This document shows positions 8,350 through 16,676 of a stretch of 64,000 nt of DNA, one piece after another. Position 1 is the stretch's first letter, and every line of letters begins with the position of its first letter. A program made the position numbers and the translations under genes. The notes beneath the pieces are model-generated. The model was not told the DNA's origin and made no database searches. It was given only the letters and a program-made list of their open reading frames with translations. Origin of the DNA: Lysinibacillus sp. FSL K6-0232. Lineage in GTDB: Bacteria; Bacillota; Bacilli; Bacillales_A; Planococcaceae. The DNA is taken from the NCBI RefSeq assembly GCF_038008325.1, contig NZ_JBBOYW010000001.1, forward strand, positions 1,044,001 to 1,108,000, given 5' to 3'.

Positions 8350-9504
8350 ATGGAGATTACTAATTTACAACATTTAACAGAACAAGCGATAAAGGATAGA
8401 CGCTATTTGCATCAGTATCCAGAGCTTTCTGGCCAAGAGTATGAAACAAGTCGATTTATTCGAAAAAGATTAGAGCAGCTTGCTATCGAAATTTTAGACT
8501 ATAATTCTCCTAGTGTTGTAGCAATGATTAATGGTACAAAAGGAACAAAGACCATTGCTTTAAGAGCAGATATTGATGCATTGCCAATCGTAGAAGAGGG
8601 TGATAAACCTTATAGCTCTAAGAAGCCAGGTATTGCTCATATGTGTGGTCATGATGGGCATACAGCGATTTTATTGGCAGTGGCAGAGTGGATTACATTA
8701 AACAAGGAAAAAATTGAGCCAAATATTATGCTGATTTTCCAATCGGCTGAGGAAATTACACCAAGTGGGGCTGATGCTTTAATTCAACAAGGTGTGCTAG
8801 AGAATGTTGATACTATTTTTGGTATCCATTTATGGCAGGGGCTAGAAAAAGGAAAAATAGGCTTAGCACATGGTCCCATGATGGCATCTGTTGATGATTT
8901 TAATATTGTTATTCAAGGGTCTGGTGGGCATGGGTCAATGCCACATGAAACCATTGACCCTATTTATATTGCAAGTCATTTAATGCAAGCTTTTCAAGGC
9001 ATTATTAGCCGAAACATCAATCCAATTGAGGCAGGTGTTATTACAGTAGGCAATATGCAAGCAGGTACAACGTATAATATTATTCCAGATACAGCAAAGC
9101 TAAGTGGAACAATTAGAGCATTGACCCCCGAAACTGTCAAAACGATTCAAACAAAAATGGTGAGCTTAACAGAGGGTATTTGTCAGACATTTGGTGCACA
9201 GGGGAAAATTGAATTTATTTTAGGTACACCGCCGCTTATCAATGATTCACACCAATCACATATGGTAGCATCAATTGTAGCTGAAAAGTTTGGTGCAGAT
9301 GTATTTGAACTAGTGCCTCCTGTGATGGGCGGTGAGGATTTTTCTTATTATTTACAGCATCGACCTGGTGCTTTTATTTTTGTTGGGATGGGTGGCGAGA
9401 AAAGCCAGTATCCACATCATCATCCAAAATTTGATATAGATGAGGATGTATTCCCTGATGCGATTCGACTCTTTATTGAAATGATTATGCATCATCATTC
9501 TTAG
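8350..9504 (+). CDS. M20-family N-acyl-amino acid amidohydrolase
   Basis: A 384-residue metallo-amidohydrolase (M20D: aminoacylase, hippurate hydrolase or IAA-amino acid hydrolase type). Motifs: LHQYPELSGQE near the N-terminus, LRADIDALPI, HMCGHDGHTA (metal-binding Cys/His), QSAEE and the C-terminal PVMGGEDFSYYL. It probably removes an acyl group from an N-acylated amino acid. The frame runs 20 codons upstream to 8290, but that part overlaps the sdaAA terminator, so ATG 8350 is chosen; its Shine-Dalgarno (GGATGGAG) is somewhat distant. B. subtilis has no gene at this position. The exact substrate is unknown. Confidence 0.8.
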   Translation: MEITNLQHLTEQAIKDRRYLHQYPELSGQEYETSRFIRKRLEQLAIEILDYNSPSVVAMINGTKGTKTIALRADIDALPIVEEGDKPYSSKKPGIAHMCGHDGHTAILLAVAEWITLNKEKIEPNIMLIFQSAEEITPSGADALIQQGVLENVDTIFGIHLWQGLEKGKIGLAHGPMMASVDDFNIVIQGSGGHGSMPHETIDPIYIASHLMQAFQGIISRNINPIEAGVITVGNMQAGTTYNIIPDTAKLSGTIRALTPETVKTIQTKMVSLTEGICQTFGAQGKIEFILGTPPLINDSHQSHMVASIVAEKFGADVFELVPPVMGGEDFSYYLQHRPGAFIFVGMGGEKSQYPHHHPKFDIDEDVFPDAIRLFIEMIMHHHS

Positions 9505-9605
9505 TAGGCTTTGAATAGGGAAAGATGCTAGATTTATGATACATTGAATATAGGCTAAGACGGCTACATAGTTAGAAAAAATAATGAAGGGAGTTGTGGA
9601 ATGAG

Positions 9606-11651
9606 GTGACTGATGTATATAGTCCCGTCACCGAATTAAAGGGCATCGGGAAAGAAACCGCAGCACATCTTGAGGCACTTGGCATCCATACGATCACCGA
9701 TTTATTATGGACATTTCCACATCGCCATGAGGATTTTCGTTTAAAAGATTTAGCACAAACGCCACATAATGAACGTGTTACTGTTGAGTGTAAAGTGGAA
9801 CGTGAGCCAACTGTATTATTTTTAGGGCGCAATAAATCACGGTTACAGGTTACAGTTTTAGCGGGACGTCATTTAGTAAAAGTTGTGTTTTTCAATCAGG
9901 GCTACTTAAAGCAAAAGCTTATACCTGGTACTATTATTACAGTAACAGGGAAATGGGATCGTGGCAGACAGGTCATTAATGGGACGTCTATAGTATTTGG
10001 TCCTAAGACAGATCAGATGGACTTTGAACCTGTTTATAGTTTGAAAGGGTTAATTCCACAAAAAAGATTTCGTAAGTATATGCGTCAAGTATTAGATGAC
10101 TTTGGGGCAGAGCTGCCAGATGCTCTTCCACGGCATTTACAAGATGCTTATAAGCTTGTGTCTATGCGTGAGGGCTTAGAGGGCGTGCATTTTCCACTTG
10201 ATGCTGGGCATGCTAAGCAAGCAAGACGACGCTTTGCCTATGAGGAGCTATTAAACTTCCAACTACGTATTCAAGCATTACGAAAAATGCGTAAAGATAG
10301 TGAACACGGGACTGTTATCCAATTCGATGTGCATAAATTACGGGACTTTATTGCTTCATTGCCCTATGAATTAACAAATGCACAAAAGCGTGTGGTCAAT
10401 GAAATTTGTAAGGATTTAAAGGAGCCACATCGTATGAATCGCTTGCTGCAGGGGGATGTAGGGTCAGGGAAAACCGTAGTAGCAGCAATAGGTCTATATG
10501 CTGCAGTAACAGCAGGCTTTCAAGGCGCATTAATGGCTCCTACTGAAATTTTAGCCGAGCAGCATTTAGAAAATTTACTAGAGTGGCTTCAGCCCTTTGG
10601 CGTTCGTGTAGCCCTGCTATCAGGGTCAACGAAAACAAAGGAACGACGTACTATTTTAGAGGATTTAGCAAATGGCAATATTGATATTATTATCGGTACA
10701 CATGCATTGATTCAGCCTGATGTTGTATTTAAAAGGTTAGGCTTTGTTATTACAGATGAGCAGCATCGCTTTGGTGTTGAACAGCGTCGTATATTGCGAG
10801 ATAAGGGCGAAAATCCAGATGTGCTTTTTATGACCGCTACGCCAATACCAAGAACACTTGCCATTACAGCATTTGGGGAAATGGATGTATCGATGATTGA
10901 TGAAATGCCAGCAGGACGCAAACAAATTGAAACACATTGGATGAAAAAGGAGCAGTTTGGCTCAGTGATGGCAAAGCTGGAATTAGAGCTAGCAGCAGGA
11001 CGACAAGCCTATGTGATTTGTCCACTTATTGAAGAATCTGATAAGCTCGATGTTCAAAATGCTGTTGATATTTATGAGCAGCTAGCGACTTATTTAAAGG
11101 AACGCTTTTCTGTCGGTTTAATGCATGGACGTTTATCGACAGCTGAAAAAGATATGGTTATGCGTTCTTTTAGTGAAGGTACAATTCAAGTATTAGTTTC
11201 GACAACAGTTGTTGAAGTTGGCGTGAATGTACCAAATGCCACCTTTATGATTGTCTATGATGCTGAGCGCTTTGGTTTAGCGCAGTTGCATCAGCTACGT
11301 GGGCGTGTAGGACGAGGTGAGCATCAATCGTACTGTATTTTACTCGCTGACCCTAAATCAGATGAGGGCAAAGAGCGGATGCAATCTATGACAGAAACAA
11401 ATGATGGCTTCCGCCTCGCTGAAAAGGACTTAGAATTAAGAGGTCCGGGCGATTTCTTTGGACGTAAACAAAGCGGCTTGCCAGATTTTAAAGTTGCTGA
11501 TTTAGTACATGATTATCGTATTTTGGAAACCGCTCGTAAAGATGCAACAGAACTGCTTGAAACAGATGCATTTTGGCATGGTCGCGATTATCAATATTTA
11601 CGTGAAATGTTAGAGGAAAGTGGCGTTTTACAAGGAGAGCGCTTTGATTAA
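9606..11651 (+). CDS. recG: ATP-dependent DNA helicase RecG
   Basis: About 681 residues. An N-terminal wedge/OB domain (from ELKGIGKETAAHL) is followed by SF2 helicase lobes with Walker A GDVGSGKTVVAA, the DEQHRFG box, the FMTATPIPRTLAI motif and QLRGRVGRG. RecG remodels stalled forks and Holliday junctions. The frame opens at TTG 9594, but that codon touches the Shine-Dalgarno AAGGGAG. GTG 9606 lies 12 bases after it and gives an N-terminus like B. subtilis RecG, so it is preferred. RecG is followed by a terminator before fapR. Confidence 0.9.
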   Translation: MTDVYSPVTELKGIGKETAAHLEALGIHTITDLLWTFPHRHEDFRLKDLAQTPHNERVTVECKVEREPTVLFLGRNKSRLQVTVLAGRHLVKVVFFNQGYLKQKLIPGTIITVTGKWDRGRQVINGTSIVFGPKTDQMDFEPVYSLKGLIPQKRFRKYMRQVLDDFGAELPDALPRHLQDAYKLVSMREGLEGVHFPLDAGHAKQARRRFAYEELLNFQLRIQALRKMRKDSEHGTVIQFDVHKLRDFIASLPYELTNAQKRVVNEICKDLKEPHRMNRLLQGDVGSGKTVVAAIGLYAAVTAGFQGALMAPTEILAEQHLENLLEWLQPFGVRVALLSGSTKTKERRTILEDLANGNIDIIIGTHALIQPDVVFKRLGFVITDEQHRFGVEQRRILRDKGENPDVLFMTATPIPRTLAITAFGEMDVSMIDEMPAGRKQIETHWMKKEQFGSVMAKLELELAAGRQAYVICPLIEESDKLDVQNAVDIYEQLATYLKERFSVGLMHGRLSTAEKDMVMRSFSEGTIQVLVSTTVVEVGVNVPNATFMIVYDAERFGLAQLHQLRGRVGRGEHQSYCILLADPKSDEGKERMQSMTETNDGFRLAEKDLELRGPGDFFGRKQSGLPDFKVADLVHDYRILETARKDATELLETDAFWHGRDYQYLREMLEESGVLQGERFD

Positions 11652-11665
11652 TGTACCTAACTTAG

Positions 11666-11709
11666 AATGTAAGCACTTGATTGCAAAACAAGTCTTGCAT
11701 TCTTTTTTT
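11666..11709 (+). terminator. Intrinsic terminator after recG, overlapping the fapR promoter
   Basis: Arms 11666-11679 and 11689-11701 pair with one mismatch and one bulged base. They are followed by TCTTTTTTT (to 11709). The right arm contains the TTGCAT used as the -35 of the fapR promoter. Confidence 0.7.
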
Positions 11710-11745
11710 AACCTCTATATACTGATATTAGTACCAAGTGCTAAT
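11695..11745 (+). promoter_or_regulatory. fapR promoter with FapR operator
   Basis: TTGCAT (11695-11700), a 17-base spacer and TATACT (11718-11723) form a strong sigma-A-type promoter. Directly after it lies the near-palindrome ATTAGTACCAAGTGCTAAT (11727-11745), which fits the known FapR box (TTAGTACC-N-TAA type). The operator would cover the transcription start, so FapR should repress its own operon (fapR-plsX-fabD-fabG) unless malonyl-CoA is bound. Confidence 0.8.
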
Positions 11746-11765
11746 AACAACTCGAAAGGTGGCGA

Positions 11766-12344
11766 ATGATGTTGAGAAAAACGAAAAAAGAGCGACAGCG
11801 ACTCCTAACTGAAACAATAGCTGAAAATCCATTCGTCACAGATGAACAGCTAGCAACAAAGTTTCAGGTAAGTGTCCAAACCATTCGCTTAGATCGTATG
11901 GAGCTATCAATTCCAGAGCTTCGAGAGCGAATTAAAGATGTTGCTGCTAAAAACTATGAAAATGAAGTAAAATCTCTACCGATTGATGAGGTTATCGGAG
12001 AAATTGTTGATATTGAATTAGATCATCGAGCCATATCGATTTTTGATGTAAAGGAAGAGCATGTGTTTCAGCGAAATGGCATTGCACGTGGGCATCATTT
12101 ATTTGCACAAGCCAATTCCTTAGCGGTGGCTGTTATTAATGATGAGCTAGCGTTAACTGTACATGCCAATGTGACGTTTGTGCAACCTGTTCGTGCTGGA
12201 GATCGTGTTATTACAAAGGCGATAGTCATCGACCAAGATGATAAAAAGCATCGTACAAAAGTAGAGCTAACGTCTACCGTTAATGGTGAAACCGTTTTTG
12301 TAGGTGAATTTGATATGTACCGTACGAAAGGTAAAGGTGAGTAA
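11766..12344 (+). CDS. fapR: Transcription factor FapR, fatty acid and phospholipid biosynthesis repressor
   Basis: A 192-residue protein. An N-terminal HTH ([10 protein letters not shown] ... [17 protein letters not shown]) is joined to a hot-dog fold effector domain with the conserved [18 protein letters not shown]. FapR is released from DNA by malonyl-CoA or malonyl-ACP. Two ATGs stand side by side (11766 and 11769); the second has better spacing from AAGGTGG. It is the first gene of the lipid operon and has its own operator upstream. Its stop is 2 bases before the plsX start. Confidence 0.93.
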   Translation: MMLRKTKKERQRLLTETIAENPFVTDEQLATKFQVSVQTIRLDRMELSIPELRERIKDVAAKNYENEVKSLPIDEVIGEIVDIELDHRAISIFDVKEEHVFQRNGIARGHHLFAQANSLAVAVINDELALTVHANVTFVQPVRAGDRVITKAIVIDQDDKKHRTKVELTSTVNGETVFVGEFDMYRTKGKGE

Positions 12345-12346
12345 TA

Positions 12347-13339
12347 ATGAAACTAGCGCTTGATGGAATGGGTGGCGACAACGCACCAAAATCAGTGATT
12401 GAAGGTGCATTTTTAGCATTAGAGCAAATTCCTAACTTGGAAATCCAATTATATGGTCAGCAAGAAAAGCTTGAACCTTTTTTAAAAAAGCATGATCGCT
12501 TAACAGTTGTGCATTGTGAGGAAGTTGTAGAAGGAACAGATGATCCAGCGCGTGCTGTTCGACGAAAAAAGGATTCCTCTATGGCACGTATGATGGATGC
12601 CGTTGATAAGGGAAGCGCAGACGCTTGTCTATCTGCTGGGAATACAGGTGCTTTAATGGCAGGTGGGTTATTTAAAGTAGGACGTATTGAAGGGATTGCT
12701 AGGCCAGCTTTAGCAACAACATTGCCAACACTTGATGGTAAAGGCTTTTTAATGCTTGATTTAGGCGCAAATGCAGATGCCCGACCAGAGCATTTAGTGC
12801 AATATGCCATTATGGGTGATATTTATGCGAAAAAGGTTAGCGGCATCTCAAAACCACGTATTGGCTTATTAAATATCGGTACGGAGGATAAAAAAGGCAA
12901 TGAGCTAACGAAAGCAGCCTTTGAATTACTAAAGGAAGCCGATTTGAATTTTATTGGCAATGTTGAGGCACGCGATTTACTTGAAGGTGTGGCAGACGTT
13001 GTTGTGACAGACGGCTTTACAGGAAATATGGTGTTAAAGTCTATTGAAGGAACGGCGGGAGCGTTGTTTTCTATGTTAAAAGAGGCATTTATGTCCTCGA
13101 CTAAAACAAAAATCTCAGCAGCACTAATGAAAAATAATTTGCGTGACTTAAAGCATAAAATGGACTATACCGAATATGGCGGTGCAGGATTATTCGGCTT
13201 ACAGGCACCTGTCATTAAGGCGCATGGATCGTCCAATGCAAAGGCAATTTTTAGTGCGATTCGTCAAGCCAATACAATGGTAGAGCATACCGTTATTTCA
13301 ACAATTACAGAAACAGTACGTCATTTAGAAATTGATTAA
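12347..13339 (+). CDS. plsX: Phosphate acyltransferase PlsX
   Basis: A 330-residue protein of usual length. It begins with the family signature [19 protein letters not shown] (split here as [12 protein letters not shown] plus KSVIEGA) and contains [12 protein letters not shown] and [14 protein letters not shown]. PlsX makes acyl-phosphate from acyl-ACP for PlsY, and takes acyl-phosphate made by FakA, encoded about 6 kb upstream. It is tightly linked to fapR (2-base gap) and fabD (17-base gap). Confidence 0.93.
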   Translation: MKLALDGMGGDNAPKSVIEGAFLALEQIPNLEIQLYGQQEKLEPFLKKHDRLTVVHCEEVVEGTDDPARAVRRKKDSSMARMMDAVDKGSADACLSAGNTGALMAGGLFKVGRIEGIARPALATTLPTLDGKGFLMLDLGANADARPEHLVQYAIMGDIYAKKVSGISKPRIGLLNIGTEDKKGNELTKAAFELLKEADLNFIGNVEARDLLEGVADVVVTDGFTGNMVLKSIEGTAGALFSMLKEAFMSSTKTKISAALMKNNLRDLKHKMDYTEYGGAGLFGLQAPVIKAHGSSNAKAIFSAIRQANTMVEHTVISTITETVRHLEID

Positions 13340-13356
13340 TAAAGGGGATTATTTAC

Positions 13357-14310
13357 ATGACGAAAATAGCTTTTATTTTTCCAGGACAAGGCTCTCAAGT
13401 AGTCGGTATGGGGCAAGAGTTTGTTGATAATGCAGCAGAGAGCAAAGCGTTTTATGAGCGTGCAGATCAAGCATTGCACTTTGAGCTATCGAAGCTAATG
13501 TTAGAGGGACCTGCTGAGGAGCTAACATTAACGTATCATGCACAGCCAGCCTTGCTGACTACAGGTGTGATGGTGGCAGAGAAGCTACGTGCAGCAGGTA
13601 TTCAGCCTCATTATGCAGCAGGGCATTCACTTGGGGAATATGGTGCACTAGTGATAGCAGGTGTACTGTCATTTGATGATGCTGTATCAATTGTGCATAA
13701 ACGTGGGCTATATATGAATGAAGCGGTACCTGCTGGACAAGGGGCAATGGCAGCTATTTTAGGTATGGAGCTTGAAGCATTACATAACGTAACAGCGCAG
13801 GTTTCAGCGGAAGGTGATGCCGTACAGGTTGCCAATGTTAACTGCCCTGGACAAATCGTTATTTCAGGTACAAAAGCTGGTGTTGACAAGGCATCAATTG
13901 CTGCGAAGGAAGCAGGGGCAAAGCGAGCAATACCTTTAGTTGTTAGTGGTCCATTCCATTCAGAGCTTATGCGCCCATCATCAGAAAAGCTACAGGAAGC
14001 GTTGGCACATATTACGCTATCCGCTCCGCAAATTCCTGTGATTGGAAATGTTGAGGCGAAGGAATTACAGGATGTGCCTGCTATTCAGCGTGAGCTTGTG
14101 GAACAAGTATATAGTGCGGTGCAATGGGAAGCATCTATGCGTGAAATGATTGCGCAAGGTGTGGATGTCTTTATTGAATGTGGGCCAGGTAAAGTATTAA
14201 CAGGCTTATTGAAAAAAATCGATCGCTCTGTTGCTGCATATTGTGTTTATGATGAAGCATCATTACAAGCGGTTGTAGAAGCGTCAAAGGAGTGGTCAAT
14301 TAATGCGTAA
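13357..14310 (+). CDS. fabD: Malonyl-CoA:ACP transacylase FabD
   Basis: A 317-residue protein. [12 protein letters not shown] (8-19) forms the oxyanion region, nucleophile Ser91 lies in [10 protein letters not shown], and catalytic His lies in SGPFHSELM (about 200). It transfers malonyl from CoA to ACP for fatty acid elongation. The ATG follows AAAGGGG. The end overlaps the start of fabG by 8 bases, which indicates translational coupling. Confidence 0.93.
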   Translation: MTKIAFIFPGQGSQVVGMGQEFVDNAAESKAFYERADQALHFELSKLMLEGPAEELTLTYHAQPALLTTGVMVAEKLRAAGIQPHYAAGHSLGEYGALVIAGVLSFDDAVSIVHKRGLYMNEAVPAGQGAMAAILGMELEALHNVTAQVSAEGDAVQVANVNCPGQIVISGTKAGVDKASIAAKEAGAKRAIPLVVSGPFHSELMRPSSEKLQEALAHITLSAPQIPVIGNVEAKELQDVPAIQRELVEQVYSAVQWEASMREMIAQGVDVFIECGPGKVLTGLLKKIDRSVAAYCVYDEASLQAVVEASKEWSINA

Positions 14311-15049
14311 ATTAGAGGGAAAAGTAGCTGTCGTGACAGGAGCTTCACGTGGTATTGGGCGTGCGATTGCCTTAAAGCTTGCGGATGAAGGTGCAAAGGT
14401 TGTGGTCAATTATAGTGGCTCACAAGCAAAGGCGGAAGAAGTTGTAGCAACGATTCAAGCAAATGGCGGTGAAGCTATTGCTGTACAAGCTAGTGTAGCA
14501 CAGACAGAAGAAGTAACAGCATTAATGGATACAGCTGTTAAAACATTCGGCTCTCTTGATATTTTAGTCAATAATGCGGGTATTACAAGAGATAACCTGC
14601 TTATGCGTATGAAGGAAGACGAATGGGATGATGTCATGGATACAAACTTAAAAGGTGTATTCCTTTGTACAAAAGCGGTGACACGTCAAATGATGAAGCA
14701 GCGTGCAGGACGTATTATTAATATTTCATCGATTGTAGGTGTAGCTGGTAATGCAGGACAAGCAAACTATGTAGCGGCTAAGGCAGGCGTTATTGGACTA
14801 ACAAAAACGACTGCAAAAGAATTAGCTTCTCGTAATATTTTAGTCAATGCGATTGCCCCAGGCTTTATTGAAACAGAAATGACAGATCAGCTACCAGAGG
14901 ATATTAAGCAAGGGATGCTGACACAGATCCCACTTGCGAAGCTTGGCCAGCCAGAGGATATTGCAAAGGCTGTTGTATTCCTTGCATCGGATGACGCTAA
15001 CTATATGACAGGACAAACGCTTCATATTGATGGCGGTATGGTGATGTAA
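14303..15049 (+). CDS. fabG: 3-oxoacyl-[ACP] reductase FabG
   Basis: A 248-residue classical short-chain dehydrogenase. The NADPH-binding TGASRGIG is at 12-19, NNAG at 90-93, and the catalytic Ser (ISS, 142-143), Tyr156 and Lys160 (YVAAK) are present. The tail LHIDGGMVM is typical of FabG. It reduces 3-oxoacyl-ACP in elongation. It overlaps fabD and precedes acpP by 58 bases. Confidence 0.93.
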   Translation: MRKLEGKVAVVTGASRGIGRAIALKLADEGAKVVVNYSGSQAKAEEVVATIQANGGEAIAVQASVAQTEEVTALMDTAVKTFGSLDILVNNAGITRDNLLMRMKEDEWDDVMDTNLKGVFLCTKAVTRQMMKQRAGRIINISSIVGVAGNAGQANYVAAKAGVIGLTKTTAKELASRNILVNAIAPGFIETEMTDQLPEDIKQGMLTQIPLAKLGQPEDIAKAVVFLASDDANYMTGQTLHIDGGMVM

Positions 15050-15079
15050 TTTCAATTAGGCATAAACGCTGATTTTTTG

Positions 15080-15085
15080 TATAAT
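15080..15085 (+). promoter_or_regulatory. Possible acpP promoter (-10 element)
   Basis: A perfect TATAAT lies 23 bases before the acpP start, after a T-run (GATTTTTTG). Only a weak -35 (TTAGGC at about 15056) is present. Extra transcription of acpP, beyond that from the fapR promoter, would suit the high demand for ACP. Confidence 0.4.
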
Positions 15086-15107
15086 CATTTGAGGGGAGGT
15101 GAATCAA

Positions 15108-15344
15108 TTGTCTACAGTATTAGAACGTGTAACAAAAGTAATCGTGGACCGTTTAGGTGTTGAAGAAAGCGAAGTAACGCTTGAAGCTTCTTTCCGTGAT
15201 GATTTAGGTGCTGACTCATTAGACGTAGTAGAGCTTGTAATGGAGCTTGAAGACGAATTCGATATGGAAATTTCTGATGAAGATGCTGAAAAAATCTCAA
15301 CAGTAGGTTCTGCTATTTCATACATCGAAAGTAAATTAAACTAA
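15108..15344 (+). CDS. acpP: Acyl carrier protein
   Basis: A 78-residue acidic protein with [17 protein letters not shown]; Ser37 of DSLD carries the 4'-phosphopantetheine arm. The frame also opens at GTG 15099, but that codon is part of the Shine-Dalgarno GGGGAGGTG. TTG 15108 is correctly spaced and gives [17 protein letters not shown], aligned with B. subtilis AcpA. A terminator lies about 155 bases downstream. Confidence 0.93.
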   Translation: MSTVLERVTKVIVDRLGVEESEVTLEASFRDDLGADSLDVVELVMELEDEFDMEISDEDAEKISTVGSAISYIESKLN

Positions 15345-15500
15345 TTTCGTTAAAACTTTATTTAGTGAATGATATCGCCTCTATTCATTTGATGGTCATC
15401 GTAATGATGTAATGGTTTTATGGTAGCTTGAATAAAGTAGAAATTATTTTTCTGCTTTTACTTGATAGAAGAAGCAGATTCAATGAATGAAGATGTATTT

Positions 15501-15547
15501 AAAGGGGACGAAATGGATCATTTTTGATCTATTGACGTCCCTTTTTT
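15501..15547 (+). terminator. Intrinsic terminator of the lipid operon
   Basis: The outer stem AAAGGGGACG / CGTCCCTTT (15501-15510 and 15536-15544, one extra G) encloses an inner GATC/GATC stem and is followed by a T-run. Confidence 0.75.
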
Positions 15548-15561
15548 ATATTGAAAATCAA

Positions 15562-15780
15562 TTACGTTTCAGCTTGAACATTGTTTATTTATATAGGCAG
15601 ATAAATAATGTATTCGGATTTTTATCTTAGTTCAGCGGGCGTATAGACACCCACTAAGCAGAGCCGAGATAAAAAACGTTTATCCTCTCCCAGCAGAGAA
15701 AGGGGTCTTCTGTATCTGCTGCTACCGCCTTGCTTTCGCACAAAAAAATTTGTCGCTTCGCTTTCGATACGAAAAGAATT
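15562..15780 (-). repeat. Interspersed two-hairpin repeat, copy A
   Basis: Read on the minus strand, this shares a series of blocks with 45868-46019: AATTCTTTT-GTAT-GAAAGCGAAGCGA at its start (15753-15780), AGATACAGAA (15708-15717), CTGCTGGGAG (15687-15696), AGTGGGTGTC (15646-15655) and CTGAACTAAGATAAAA (15620-15635). Hairpin 1 pairs TTAGTGGG with CCCGCTGA. A second, AT-rich hairpin follows, and the copy ends CGTAATTGAT (about 15562-15571). It is about 40 bases longer than copy C because of an insert near 15720-15750. Confidence 0.65.
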
Positions 15781-15842
15781 AGCTGAAATAAGATCAATTT
15801 TCGGAAAAATTGCCAAAACATTGGATTTTAGCCGAAATACTT

Positions 15843-15871
15843 TTGCATAAACGCCCTGAAAAAGGTACACT
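15843..15871 (+). promoter_or_regulatory. Probable sigma-A promoter for rnc
   Basis: TTGCAT (15843-15848), a 17-base spacer and TACACT (15866-15871), 38 bases before the chosen rnc start. Confidence 0.55.
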
Positions 15872-15908
15872 AAAAACGGTAGAAACTATTAGGAAGGCAG
15901 ATTGTTCA

Positions 15909-16673
15909 ATGGCTATGAAAAGAAAAGGAACTATGCAGAAATCTGGCGTACTTCCTGAAAAAGTACGCAAACAATTCGAGCTATTACAGCATGAATTAAA
16001 TATCACATTTATTAATAAAAGTTTATTGTATCAAGCATTCACACATTCATCCTATGTGAATGAGCATCGCCGTAAGTTATTTACGGATAATGAGCGTCTT
16101 GAGTTTTTAGGGGACGCGGTACTTGAACTGTCTGTTTCTAAATATCTTTTTGAGAAATACCCGAATATGAGTGAAGGTGAGTTAACAAAATTACGAGCAT
16201 CCATTGTTTGTGAGCCATCACTTGTTATTTTTGCAAATGAATTAGGATTTGGACGCTTTGTTTTACTTGGAAAAGGTGAAGAGCTTACAGGTGGACGAGA
16301 GCGCCCAGCATTGCTTGCAGATGTGTTTGAATCATTTGTAGGTGCATTGTATTTAGATCAAGGTTTACAAACAGTTGTAGCATTTTTAGAACGTATTGTG
16401 TTCCCGAAAGTAGAAGTTGGTGCTTTTTCGCATGTGATGGATTTTAAAAGTCAATTGCAAGAAATGGTACAGCAAACCAATAATGGACTGCTACATTATG
16501 AGATTATTGATGAAAAAGGACCAGCTCATAACCGTACATTTGTATCCAGTGTATTATTAAATGGACAAGAATTAGGCGTTGGTCGTGGAAAGTCCAAAAA
16601 AGAAGCCGAACAGCAAGCCGCACAAAGTGCCATGCAAACAATGCGTGAAGAAGCGGCAAAAGAGGAGGCTTAA
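15909..16673 (+). CDS. rnc: Ribonuclease III
   Basis: About 254 residues. The RNase III signature [14 protein letters not shown] carries the catalytic Glu/Asp, with [17 protein letters not shown] as the second acidic set. A C-terminal double-stranded-RNA binding domain covers [10 protein letters not shown] to [11 protein letters not shown]. It processes rRNA and the SRP RNA and cuts duplex RNA. The frame continues 33 codons upstream but through the rnc promoter; ATG 15909, 11 bases after AGGAAGG, is preferred, and ATG 15915 is an alternative. smc follows after 3 bases. Confidence 0.9.
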   Translation: MAMKRKGTMQKSGVLPEKVRKQFELLQHELNITFINKSLLYQAFTHSSYVNEHRRKLFTDNERLEFLGDAVLELSVSKYLFEKYPNMSEGELTKLRASIVCEPSLVIFANELGFGRFVLLGKGEELTGGRERPALLADVFESFVGALYLDQGLQTVVAFLERIVFPKVEVGAFSHVMDFKSQLQEMVQQTNNGLLHYEIIDEKGPAHNRTFVSSVLLNGQELGVGRGKSKKEAEQQAAQSAMQTMREEAAKEEA

Positions 16674-16676
16674 TAG

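Larger units (their letters stand above)
15345..15908 (+). other. Gap between acpP and rnc, with repeat copy A
   Basis: About 560 bases without a gene. It holds a terminator (15501-15547), a minus-strand copy of an interspersed repeat (15562-15780) and a promoter for rnc (15843-15871). The first part (15350-15490) is AT-rich and shows nothing I can name. Confidence 0.6.

Noticed and set aside
9594..9605. TTG 9594 as the recG start
   Set aside because: The codon touches the Shine-Dalgarno AAGGGAG, so no spacing is left; GTG 9606 is more likely.
15622..15870. An 82-codon minus-strand frame before rnc
   Set aside because: It coincides with repeat copy A and the rnc promoter; the product resembles no family and copies B and C do not keep the frame.
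15810..15908. Upstream extension of rnc by 33 codons
   Set aside because: It would run through a good promoter and adds residues not found in RNase III.
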